This document shows, one piece after another, positions 11,096 through 21,696 of a stretch of DNA of 64,000 nucleotides; the stretch's first letter is position 1; every line of letters begins with the position of its first letter. Under the pieces are notes generated by a model that worked only from the letters and a program-made list of their open reading frames with translations, was not told the origin of the DNA and made no database searches. The stretch is taken from NCBI GenBank assembly GCA_028386065.3, contig JAKUCV010002532.1:51180-115179 (forward strand). The letters run 5' to 3'. Source of the DNA: Turnera subulata (taxonomy: Eukaryota; Streptophyta; Magnoliopsida; Malpighiales; Passifloraceae). The translations under genes and the position numbers were made by a program.

Positions 11096-12306
11096 TTATG
11101 ACATTTGCTTTTTGAACGGATGGTAATTATGGCATGACTAGAAGTTGGATCCTTTTCATTGTACAATAAACAGTACAAAAACGGAGTATCTGTATGATTT
11201 GTTCAAGTGATTTCGTGCTTCTTTTGTCCCAATAATGTCTAAAAAAAGGAAGAGGAAGAAATTTACAAAATTAATATTAGTTTTCAAAGAAGCAGCTCAT
11301 TTCTGAACAAAATTAATTAATATAAAGTGGAGAGAGAAAAATGTTATCATGAATAAGTTGTAAGTGGTGTTCAGATTAAAGGTTATGAGTTTGACTCACA
11401 TTACTGAATATCTATATTTATAAAATAAATAAATATAAGAATAATATTATTATTTATTGCACTATCTTAAGTAAGATTTTCAATTCCCACCATCTCTTTT
11501 TATTGACTTTGAAGGACTTCCAAGTCGCACTTGCTTTCTTTTATTTTTCTCTCTTCCCCTATTTCTTCTACTCTCAAGTCTCCATTCACTAACAAAATAA
11601 AAGGGAGATAAAAACAAATATTCAAAGAGACAAGGGTAGTTAGTATACATCAGTTTCAAACTTTGAACACGTAAAAACCTAAATAATATTTGTCTCCTAA
11701 TCACTTTAACGTGAAAAGAAATAATAACAATATCTTATTTTCGATTCCACTTAATCTCTCAGCTCTACACTTTTATTTTTCCCCTTCGATCCTTCCTCGA
11801 TTGACAAGTATGAGTTGCGTAATTGTGTTATGCTTTTAGCATCAAAAAAAAAAATTGTGTTTTGCTTTCAAGTCATTTTCAGCTATTCAAATGGTTGGAC
11901 CATTAATATTCAACAGACCTGAGTTGGTGGTCAAATTTGGGTACGCAGTTGCAGATTATATATATTCAACAGACTTCAGCAACGACAAGGAGTGTAGATA
12001 ATAATAATATGAAATCCTGCGTTCCTTAAATACCATTTCAAACCTGGACTCCAGCAAACCCAACTAACCCCGACCCCGATTAACACTTTCTTTATGAACT
12101 AGTTGGTTGAACCGGGGTTTAACCACAAACCCGGTGGCTTGACCGAGTTGATGTCCGGTCCACGTTTAACAATCTTGCCTTCATCTTCAAACCAAGTTCA
12201 GTTCCAAAACGGATAAATTCATCAACAGCTCATGAGTAACAAAAGGGACTATAGCAGCTCCTCATCGTCCAAGTTTCTGTGCTAATAATTTAGAAAATCA
12301 AAGAAG
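11096..12306. other. Intergenic between second and third P450 genes
   Basis: AT-rich spacer with the 3' UTR of the preceding gene and the promoter of the next. No gene was recognised. It contains one of the very short A-tailed insertions (11821-11869). The stretch 12080-12170 has repeated CCCCGACCCCGATT and AACCGGGGTTTAACCACAAACCCGGTGG motifs that could form small hairpins. Confidence 0.4.
11821..11869 (+). mobile_element. Ultra-short L1-like insertion with target-site duplication
   Basis: AATTGTGTTATGCTTT (11821-11836) is repeated with one mismatch as AATTGTGTTTTGCTTT (11853-11868). Between lies TAGCATCAAAAAAAAAA. TTAGCATCAAAAAA is also the 3' end of the LINE at 38261-44441. This fits a 5'-truncated L1 event leaving only a few bases plus the A tail. 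Confidence 0.65.
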
Positions 12307-14551
12307 ATGATACTTGAGCTCTTATCATTATTTGCCGCTTTTCTCTTTATCCTCATCAGAATCAAACAACGTCGCAAACTTCCTCCAGGTCCCATTGGCC
12401 TCCCAATCGTGGGTCACCTCCACCTCATAGGACCCATAATCCACCGTTCCTTCCAAAAATTCACCTCCCGCCACGGTCCCTTAGTCTACCTCCGGCTTGG
12501 TTCTGTTCCATGCGTGGTTGTTTCCTCCCCAGAACTGGCCAAACAAGTCTACAAAACCCAGGAGATAAACTTCGCCTCTCGCTTCCGTACTATAGCCGTT
12601 GACCGCACCACCTACGACGCCACCATAGCCTTTGCCCCCTACGAATCACCATACTGGGGATTCATGAAGAAGCTGACCACCCAGGAGCTCTTAGGGACCC
12701 GAATGCTCGACCATTTCCATCCCATCAGGACCCGAGAGCTCCACGAGTTCCTTACAGTTTTGTTTCAGAATTCTACACTCGGTGGACGTGTGAACATGGC
12801 AGAGGAGTTGGTGAAGATGACTTTCAACAACATTACTCAGATGATGATCGGGATTAGGGCATCGGAGCAAGATGGGAGAGCCGAGGTTGCCAAATCGGTT
12901 GTCCGGGACCTGACAAAGATCTATGGAGACTTTAATATGTCGGATTTTATATGGTTGTTCAAGAACTTTGATCTGCAAGGGTTTGGGAAGAGATTCGAGC
13001 AGATATTGCAGAAGGGTGATAGTTTGCTGGAACCAATCATCACAGAGCACCAAGAGGAGAGACAAAAGATTAAGAGTAGTGGAGAGAAGTACGAGGCAAG
13101 GAATTTCCTGGATTTAATGTTTGATTGTATGGAGGATGAGACATCGGAGATTAAAGTTACTAGAGATCATATCAAAGGCTTGGTTATGGTAAGTAGTAAT
13201 TAATTAACACACATCTGCATAATAGCTTTTGATTACCTTTTCTTTATGTGCTGTGAGGAAGTTACAAAACATTTTTGAGGTGGCCAAAAATAAATAATAT
13301 AACCTAGTAATTAGTTAAAAATAAATTAAACTTGGTGTGGTTGGAATTGTGATTTATAAGTATAATTTAGTAATATAACTCGAGTATTTTTAATAATTGG
13401 GTTGGAATACTACTGTGACAGAAGGAGGAGTGTTGAATTAATGTGAAACTATATATAAAACACAAATATCATTTGTTATATATGAACTATACCTGATGTC
13501 ACTCACCCACCCCATGATTAAGACTCTGCAAAATAAAATAATAACAGTAAAATCAACAACAAATTAGCATTAGACATCATACTGATCTAGACGTTATTGT
13601 TTCAGTTTAATTGGTTGTTGCGGCACTTGCTTCTCTGTCCAATTAAACAACTAGTTCTTGACGTAGGATTGATCAAAATTCCCCAGTCTGGACGGCAAAT
13701 AATTAGTTAAATAAGTCAATTGCTATCAAAAAGAGTTGACAAAAGGTCAAGTATTTTGGAGTTTTTTCTTTCTCCTGAAAAGAAATTTTAAGAATCATTG
13801 ATTCTAATGTGAAATAAAGTCTTTACTTTTTCACATCTTATAATATACCAATCAAAAAGAATCTACGAGATTTATGTACTTTTTCAATTTTGATGATCTA
13901 TTGCAGGAAATCTTCCTAGAGGCAACAGAAACTTCTTCCATTGCAGTGGAATGGGCACTAGCCGAACTCATCAACAATCCAAAAGCTCTAGAGAAGGCAC
14001 AAGAGGAAATAAAGAGAGTGGTAGGAGACAACAGGGTTGTTAAAGAATCAGACATTCTAAATCTTCCTTACATCCAGGCTATCATAAAAGAAACTCTTCG
14101 ATTGCACCCACCTGTCCCATTGGTTGGAAGACAGGCAAAACAAGAATGCAAGGTTAACGGCTATACAATACCTGCAAGAACACTGCTATTTGTTAATGCT
14201 TGGGCCATGGGAAGAGATCCAAAGTATTGGGCAAATGCTTCAGAGTTTCAGCCCGAGAGATTCATAAGTGGGGAAGTGAACCACATAGACGTTAGAGGCC
14301 AACATTTTGAGTTGTTACCCTTTGGCACTGGAAGGAGGATTTGCCCTGGAATTTCTCTGGCCTTGCAATTGGTGACAACTACATTGGCTGCCCTGCTTCA
14401 GTGCTTTGAACTGAAGCCTGTGGATCATAATGGAAAAGAAATTATTGGAAAACTAGACATGGCCGAGCTCCCTGGGTCATCAGCCCCAAAAGCCCAAGAG
14501 CTTTTGTGCATTCCTGTGGCTAGGGTGCCCATTGATATTCTTGGTCCATAA
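12307..14551 (+). CDS. Cytochrome P450, CYP93 family, with aberrant I-helix motif
   Basis: Complete two-exon gene: 12307-13188 and 13907-14551, 508 aa. N-terminal anchor MILELLSLFAAFLFILI, hinge [22 protein letters not shown] (about 411-414) and haem loop [11 protein letters not shown] (Cys about 440) are all intact. The odd part is the I-helix start. Where the neighbours have [10 protein letters not shown], this gene has EIFLEATETS (residues 295-304). The conserved A/G-G pair is replaced by Glu-Ala, although an acid-Thr pair (Glu302-Thr303) is kept. It also has YESPYWGF where relatives have YGPYWKF. The frame is open and the splice sites are good, so it is probably expressed, but oxygen activation or substrate may be altered. 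CYP93 family confident, CYP93B-like tentative. Confidence 0.88.
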
Positions 14552-14920
14552 TATATGGATTACCTCTTTCTTTAATCTTCTAGCCCACTTTATCATTTTC
14601 TATAATGTCTGGATCTTGGATGTAACCTTAGTTTTTATATGTGATGAAGCACAAACAGCGTCCTTTCCCCAAAGCTTCAAATAAATAGAATAGAAAGAAT
14701 CTTTTCCATCAATGCTTTGCTCTCTTTTTTTTTGTATCGTAAAATAGAGAGATGATTAAATCTCCTTTGATTTTTCACTTAAAGAAGAAAGTGTTGGGCG
14801 AAAGAAAATAATAAACATCATTGTCTTTAATAAAAATCTTCCTTACTTACATTATACAATTGGGCAGACGAGAAAGACATACTCATGTGTTGTGTTGCGC
14901 CGCCCAATCCACTATCACTA
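14552..14920. other. 3' flank of the P450 gene at 12307, duplicated at 15596-15965
   Basis: The stretch 14560-14920 (3' UTR and flank, including TAATAAACATC and AATTGGGCAGACGAGAAAGACA) has a clear copy at about 15600-15965. This shows that the end of this gene and its flank were duplicated in tandem. No gene here. Confidence 0.6.
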
Positions 14921-15309
14921 CAACATACCTGCAAACTCTTTACTGTTTGTAAACATGTGGTCTATTTTGAGGGATCCCAAGTACTGGGAAAACCCTCTAG
15001 AGTTTCAGCCCGAAAGATTCTTACCTTGCAACCAAGAAAGCAAAACTGGTAGCTCTCTGGACATTAATTAAAGGCCAGCATTTTGAGCTGTTGCCTTTTG
15101 GAACTGGAAGGAGGAGCTGCCCTGGTATTTCTTTAGCGATGCAACAAGTTCCCATTACAGTGGCTGCTATGATTCAGTGCTTTGATTGGAAGATTCCTGG
15201 TGATAATGCATTGGACATGACTGAGGGCCCTGGATTGTCATCTCCTAGGGCTCATGATCTTGTATGCGTTCCTGTGGCCATGGAAAGCATGCGTAATGTT
15301 CTTGGTTAA
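14921..15309 (+). pseudogene. P450 fragment (C-terminal third, second-subgroup CYP93)
   Basis: Similarity begins at the equivalent of [12 protein letters not shown] and runs to the stop after RNVLG, so only the last roughly 125 residues of exon 2 survive. Breaks: SIGRDP is changed by ATTTTGAGG, and GACATTAATTAAAGGCCAG carries an insertion that shifts the frame and adds a stop just before [18 protein letters not shown]. There is no exon 1, intron or I-helix. It resembles the genes at 19448 and 23598. Confidence 0.85.
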
Positions 15310-15469
15310 TATCGTTTTACTTTGCATGCACTTGAGGTGTCCTTTGTTTAAAATTTCACACAAGACCCACGTCCCTCCCAGAGTAAAATGAGTGGTGAAT
15401 TGTTTTTTTTTTTGAGTTACTTCCATTGTGTTTTCTAATGGCGGGTTCTTTGGAAGCCGTTAGTGTTTT

Positions 15470-15600
15470 TTTGAATTGAAGCCGGTGGATCATGAGCTAG
15501 ACATGGCCGCTCGAGCTCACTGGATCATCAGCTCCAGAAGCTCAAGAGCTTCTCTGCATTGCTGTGGTTAGGGTGTCCATAAAAATTCTTGGTCCATAAT
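15470..15600 (+). pseudogene. C-terminal fragment of a P450 resembling the 12307 gene
   Basis: From TTGAATTGAAGCCGGTGGAT to TTCTTGGTCCATAATTTATG the sequence matches the last 45 codons and stop of the gene at 12307 (14405-14551), with small indels around CATGGCCGCTCGAGCTC. It follows directly after the fragment at 14921-15309. A sister fragment lies at 21531-21696. Confidence 0.75.
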
Positions 15601-16543
15601 TTATGAGGTACCTCTTTCTTGTGGACGACAAATGGATTATCTTCCAGCCCACTTTATCATTTTCAATAATGTATGGATCTTGGATGTACTTTAATTTTTA
15701 TATGTGATGAAGCATAAACGGCTTCCTTTACTCAAAACTTCAAAGAAATAGAGAAAAAAGCTACTTAATTCCATCAATACTTTGCCATTTTATTGTAAGA
15801 TGGAGATGATTAAATATTTTTTAAATTTTTTACTTAAAGAAAAAAGAAGGAAAATAATAAATAAATATGGACCCAATCATACTTACACTTTTTGTTTCTA
15901 ATAAAAATCATCCTTTCATTATAAAACTGGGCAGAGGACTGACACACTCATGGCTGGGCCTTCCATCCCACTCCTTTCTCAAATTAAAATGTATTGACTA
16001 AGCTATAACAGTTCAATCTGACTGATTTAACCTCTGCCACGGGTTTATATAATAATCATTACATTCTTAATGTGCAAAAATACATACTAACTGCGAAACG
16101 AAGTCATACGTACTAAGGTGATTGACCATATGAGTTAGGTTTATCATGTAAATTTGGGTGTAAAACTGGAAAAGAAAAACCCAACGAAGTACATGCATGC
16201 TGGTAATATTATAACAAAGTTGGGTTATAATTGACACATTATGTCAAACATATATAATCATGCCATTTTTTAACCTAATTGCAGTAGATGGCAGATCCTT
16301 TAAGCCAAAGGTGGGAGACATGTCATTAGATTTGATTCCACCATGATTATGGTTTTGTCTAAGTCACTCAAATTTAGATATCGCCAAGTTTTTCTTCTTA
16401 TGGTGGTATATCGATTATATTAAAAGAGAAAACGGCAGTTCATTTATGAAGGAAGAAACGTACCAATTTCAAACTTGAAAGAAAGAATAGAAAACAATTT
16501 TCCAAGAAGTTTGGTGGTGGAGTTTGCCGGATTGAGAAAACTC

Positions 16544-16590
16544 AACTTATACTTATTGAAGTTGATCAAAAAAAACTTATACTTATTGAA
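16544..16590 (+). mobile_element. Ultra-short L1-like insertion with 17-bp target-site duplication
   Basis: AACTTATACTTATTGAA occurs identically at 16544-16560 and 16574-16590. The 13 bases between are GTTGATCAAAAAA. The structure is that of a retroposed insertion reduced to a few bases and an A tail. Confidence 0.7.
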
Positions 16591-18203
16591 GACTTCCTTT
16601 TGGTGAAAAATGCATAACATCACTGTGGAGGACGACCTCCCCTCTTTCTCTAATAAAATTGACACGTTTTATGCCAATTAGCCAAGTACATTGCAGGGGT
16701 AGCTTCACCTGTTCTTGCTCATTAAAGCCGTAGTAGTTGCAAAAACAATATTAGTTATTTGTTTTTTAAAATTAAACCCATAAGAAGCATTAAAATATAA
16801 ATAGGATAAGAATCATTCGCATCTTTTTGACATAATGAAGAGTTAGATCATTTCGCAAGAATGTTTCTTTGTTTGTGACCATCGAATTGATTGTACGACT
16901 TCTTCCTTAGGGAGTCTAAGATAAATTGACAATAACAATGATAACATTTCTACCACCAACTAATTCTTCATAAGACAAAATATTAGTAAAACACGTTTTG
17001 AACATACTCTTTGAATACGTTATACATCCTATATTCATGAACAACAATTTTTTTTTGTTTTTTTAAATATAATCTAGATATAAAAAGTTATTTTTTTTTC
17101 TCTTTTAAAAAAATTTATCTAAAATACATGAGTGGATGTAGATAGTTTTTTAAAAAATAAAATGCCAAATCGATATTATCATCAAACTGGACGAATATAT
17201 AGATAATTTAAGCCAAGGGAATAGATAATTTCGGACTCGAGATTTATAGTGACATCCGACACAAAATTACATCCACACCATTCGAGGAATCCTTGTTAAG
17301 ATTTCTAAACTTTCAATAACTTTGATTTTTCACATAATCAACCAATAATGTTGTATAAATTTTTAGATTCTAACCTATCACCCACCATAAAACTAACTCA
17401 AGCTTTGCTACACAGAACCCCCAACAAGACTAACACTTAACCCTTACCAAGGACCAAACCATGATTTCACTCTATCTTCCATGACTGACTTACTCTCTTG
17501 ATTTACACTTAAATGCAATTCAAGAATGTCACTCTTCTAAGGACAATTGAGAAGAAAGATTGTAAAATAAGTACTGAACTGTTTTCTCAGTTCCGTTGTG
17601 TTTTCTAAGGCAGCCTCTTTGGGCCCATAAATTCCGGGTCATATCTGCGGGCCTAGTTTTCTAGAACAATGGGCTCAGTAAGTAATTTTTACTCTACACT
17701 ACCGCTCTAGAAAAAGAAAAAAAATTAACATTTTAAAACATAAAATGCAATTAAACCACGTGATAGCTATTTGCATTTCAGCAAAAATTAACGCTGATTA
17801 CCATCCGTATGTATCATCAAATTCACCCGATCACCCGCAGCGGCTCACTGCCCCATCAACAAGCAGTTTGGAGAACTTACCTTTAATGCCTTGCAAATCC
17901 TTACTGACATGTTTTCTTTTTTGGAGAGAATGAATGAAGTTTCATTTATCAAACTAATTAAACCAGGTCTAAAAATCAATACAAATCAAAAGAGACTAAT
18001 TACAAAATCAACAGTTGCTACAAATTAAGTTGGTTGTTTACCTCTAATCTCATCCCAGGCAGTATGAGCAATGAAATTATCATGAGTAAGTCTCATTTGA
18101 GGGAAGTTGTATAAGGACAGCTTGTATCTCAACAAGCGCATCAGATCTAGCAGGAGGCCAGTTCCAGTTACCTAGAATGACATCTGAAACTGATGCATGA
18201 ATA

Positions 18204-18390
18204 GAAATTGACGCATCATAGACAGACTTTTGCATTATTGAGATGTTGCATATATAGACTTTAGGCAATTGCCATTAACCATGTGTAGTGGGAAGGAAAT
18301 TGACGCATCATAGATAGAGTTTTGCATTATTGAGATGTTGCATAGACTTTAGACGATTGCCATCAACCATGTGTAGTGAGAAGGAAATTT
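18204..18390 (+). repeat. 92-bp tandem repeat, 2 copies
   Basis: GAAATTGACGCATCATAGA begins at 18204 and 18296, each followed by TTTTGCATTATTGAGATG and CCATGTGTAGTG. The same repeat has three copies in the paralogous spacer at 23225-23484. Confidence 0.8.
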
Positions 18391-19203
18391 TGAAGTTGAT
18401 GCGCTTGTAAAATATGTCCTCACGATGAAAAATTTAATTAGGATCCTCGCTAGTATTAGCCCGACCTCACAATTGCCATTAATCATGTTTACTGAGAATG
18501 AAAATTTGCAGTTGGTGCCCTTGTAAAATATCTCTTCCTAGATGAAGAATTTTGTTAAAAAAAGTTGTGGCTTTGAATTAATGGAGTAAATAAGTCTAAA
18601 AAAATATAGTGCCATCACGTATGCAGCAATTTTGGACTTCGTCTGGGGTGCATTAAATGAAGCATAGCACATTTAAGATCACATGAAGTAGCTGAGAAAA
18701 ACAGCTCTTATTTGTATAGTTTAGGCTATAAGGTTGTGCTATAAAGCGTGAATGGTTAGTGTGTACATGCCCCAAGCTTGTCTATACATAAAAGGCCACT
18801 GCGCAAAGCCATTCATGCAAGCTTTAAAGGCAGAAACACAATATAATGTGATGTTCCAATTTCACTGCTGAAAGAGTTTTGTGAGTATTTGTTGAGAGCT
18901 TCTAATTGGGTATATTGGGAGCTTGGGATAAGAATTAGAGAGAATCATTTGTATACATGTTCTCCAAATTTTCTGGGTTTATAAAGAGAGACTGAGACTC
19001 AAACATCATACTTTCAGCCTGCATACCATGTTTTCCATTTAATTACAGTAAAATAATAAGCGCCAACACCGTAAATATTGTGTCCTTATATGTATCTTTT
19101 TATTAGCTAGAAGAAGAATTCACGACCACATACTAACATTACCCTGCCTCATGGATCTATCAGTGCCAAGCCATCGGCTGCAAATGTTCCTGTCCAGGGC
19201 AGG

Positions 19204-19224
19204 GGTAGGTGCGTGCAACCAGTG
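19204..19224 (+). promoter_or_regulatory. Conserved upstream block with AC-element core (GGTAGGTG)
   Basis: GGTAGGTGCGTGCAACCAG at 19204-19222 recurs as GGTAGGTGTGTGCAACCAG at 4708-4726 and GGTAGGTGCGTCCAACCAG at 38137-38155. The reverse complement of GGTAGGT is ACCTACC, the AC-I core known to bind MYB factors in phenylpropanoid promoters. Conservation is seen; function is inferred. Confidence 0.5.
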
Positions 19225-19345
19225 GCTTGCACTAGCCCGACCTCACCCATCATCTCTCGTACTAGTTATGTGCATTTATGTTACCAACGTATGACCATAA
19301 ACTTTTTCTTTTCTTTTCTTTTCTATTGCCCATACGTTCTTTCAG

Positions 19346-19353
19346 TATATATG
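19346..19353 (+). promoter_or_regulatory. TATA box of the P450 gene at 19448
   Basis: CAGTATATATGAATC lies about 100 bp before the ATG. It corresponds to TATATAAATC(C/T)AAC in the paralogs at 23486, 27459, 35036 and 44465, which share the downstream leader. Confidence 0.6.
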
Positions 19354-19447
19354 AATCTAACTCATGAAGACCAGGAAAAGACTTTGTTAATAAGAACATC
19401 CTTCTTGTCCCAAACCAACCACCTTGTTCTTAATTTCCACTACAAAA

Positions 19448-21511
19448 ATGACACTTGAGCTCTTATGCTTCGCTACGTTAATACTCTTTTTGCATGCATT
19501 GTACCGCAAAAGGAAACAATATTTGCGTCCCCTTCCTCCAGGCCCCATTGCCTTACCAGTAATCGGTCACCTTCATCTAATTGGACCCTTAATTCATCAA
19601 TCCTTTCGTGACTTGTCATCTATTTACGGGCCATTAATTCACCTGAAGCTTAGTTCTGTCTCCTGTGTTGTTGCTTCCACACCAGAACTTGCCAAAGAAC
19701 TCCTCAAAACCCATGAGCTCACCTTCTCTTCCCGCAATCAAACTCTAGCCACTGATCGCCTTACCTCTCACTCATCTTTCACATTTGCACCTTACGGTCC
19801 TTATTGGAAACTTATCAAGAAAATGAGCACATGTGAGCTATTGAGCAACCGAATGCTTAGCCAGTTTGTTCCCATTAGGACCAATGAGTTACATCGGTTT
19901 CTTCAAGTTTTATCTAGCAAATCTAAAGTTGGTGAGAGTGTTAATGTCACCCAAGAGTTGATAAAGTTGTCTAACAATATAATATCTCGAATGATGCTCG
20001 GTATTAGGTCTTCAGGGACGGATAGCCAATCCGAGGTTGCTAGAACTTTGGTGAGGCAGGTGACACAGATCATAGGGGAATTTAATGTCTCCGATTATAT
20101 TTGGTTTTGTAAGAATCTGGATTTGCAGGGATTCAGGAAGAGAATTGAAGGCATACACTGCAGGTACGATGGGTTGCTTGAGGAGATCATTAGAGATAGG
20201 GAACAAGTGAGGAAGCAAAATAAGAGCAAAGGAGAAGCAAACGAGGTTAAGGACTTTCTGGATGTAATGCTGGATGTGATGGAGAATGAAGACGATGAGT
20301 TGAAACTGAAAAGAAAGAATGTCAAGGCCCTGATTTTGGTAAGCAATTATTCAGTATTAAAAACAAAAAACAAACTTATTCTAGCATTAAATAAAAAAAC
20401 TTACTTATTTAGCGTTCTTCACTTACATTTATTTCTGTGGGGGGAAGGGTATTTATGACTTCGTACACAACAAAAAAAGAAGAAAAAAAGCTTCCCTAAA
20501 GGAAATTATCTTATAAATGGATAACATATTAGGTATCTACCTATTTTGTGACCGCTATGTTTACTGGGTAGTTAAAAAAAAAATGTTTTAAAAATATGTG
20601 GATGATATGTCACGCCAAAACTTGATAAATGATTAAATGTCAAGATTGCTCATAGAGTTGAATTAAGTCATGTTAGCCTTTGCATAAAAAAAAAGTCATG
20701 TTAGCCAATAAGAAGTTGACATGTATCCACTCATAATTGACCCAATTAAAATTCAAGGACAAATTGACTAAAATATTTAGCTTTCTCATTCTTTTTAACT
20801 TTGAAGTAACCATGTTCCTATACCCATTTGCATTTTTTTTTTTTTGGCTAAACATCAAAGCTTTTGTAGGAATTCTTCACTGCCGGAACAGATACAATGG
20901 CAATTTCAGTAGAATGGGCATTGGCAGAACTGATAAACCACTCAGAGGTGCTTGAGAAAGCAAGAAGGGAGATCAAAGAAGTTGTTGGGAATAAGGGTAG
21001 ACTTATTCAAGAATCTGATGGTCCAAATCTTCCATACATTCAGGCCATAATAAAAGAAACTTTACGGCTTCACCCACCAATCCCTATGCTCCCAAGGAAG
21101 TCAAGCCAAGATTGCAAGATTGCCGGCTATACTATACCTGCAAACTCTCTGCTGTTTGTAAACATATGGTCTATTGGGAGAGATCCCAGGTACTGGGAAA
21201 ACCCTCTAGAGTTTCTACCCGAAAGATTCTTACCATGCAACCAAGATAGCAAAACAAGCTTTATGGACATTAGAGGCCAGCATTTTGAGCTGTTGCCTTT
21301 TGGAACTGGAAGGAGGAGCTGCCCTGGTATCTCTTTAGCGATGCTACAAGTTCCCATTACAGTGGCTGCGATGATTCAGTGCTTTGATTGGAAGATTCCT
21401 GGTGATAATGCATTGGACATGACTGAGGGGCCTGGATTGTCAGCCCCTAGGGCTCATGATCTTGTATGCGTTCCTGTGGCCATGGAAAGCATGCCTAATG
21501 TTCTTGGTTAA
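19448..21511 (+). CDS. Cytochrome P450, CYP93B-like (flavone synthase II-like)
   Basis: Complete two-exon P450: 19448-20338 and 20870-21511, 510 aa. MTLELL starts the anchor, followed by RKRKQYL and [13 protein letters not shown]. The linker [23 protein letters not shown] matches the CYP93B pattern (KRxExxHxRYDxLLExII), so flavanone oxidation to flavone or 2-hydroxyflavanone is the best guess. The I-helix is AGTDTM: the Asp-Thr pair is kept but the next Thr/Ser is Met. KETLR, FLPERF (Leu where relatives have Gln/Arg) and [11 protein letters not shown] follow, with Cys about 448. ATG 19448 is preferred because every paralog starts at this context; an upstream in-frame ATG at 19424 exists. It closely resembles the gene at 23598. 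Confidence 0.92.
20665..20706 (+). mobile_element. Ultra-short A-tailed insertion with 14-bp target-site duplication
   Basis: AAGTCATGTTAGCC is at 20665-20678 and 20693-20706, with TTTGCATAAAAAAA between. It lies in the intron of the P450 gene at 19448. Confidence 0.65.
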
Positions 21512-21530
21512 TATCTTGTATGAGTTAGTA

Positions 21531-21696
21531 TCTTTTGGATTTAAGCCGGTGGATCATGATGAGAAGAAATTAATCAAATTATTGGAGAGCTAGTAGACAT
21601 GGCCGCTCGAGCACCCTGGATCATCAGCTCCAAAAGCCCAAGAGCTTCTACGCATTCCTGTGGCTAGGATGCCCATAGACATTCTTGGTCCATAAT
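21531..21696 (+). pseudogene. C-terminal fragment of a P450 resembling the 12307 gene (second copy)
   Basis: From TTTAAGCCGGTGGATCATGA to TTCTTGGTCCATAATTTTTT the sequence matches the last roughly 45 codons of the gene at 12307, with insertions before GCTAGTAGACATGG. It sits 20 bp after the stop of the 19448 gene, as the sister fragment at 15470-15600 sits after its P450 fragment. The pair marks one duplicated unit. Confidence 0.75.

Larger units (their letters stand above)
15601..19345. other. Intergenic spacer, duplicated unit copy A
   Basis: No gene. About 16100-18390 is a direct copy of 21725-23484; both contain AAGTCATAC, TAAGGTGATTGA, GATATCGCCA, GGGTCATATCTGCGGGCCTAG and CAAGCAGTTTGGAGAACTTACC. 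It also holds a short A-tailed insertion (16544-16590), a 92-bp repeat (18204-18390) and an AC-element block at 19204. The stretch 18390-19340 has no counterpart upstream of the gene at 23598. Confidence 0.6.
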
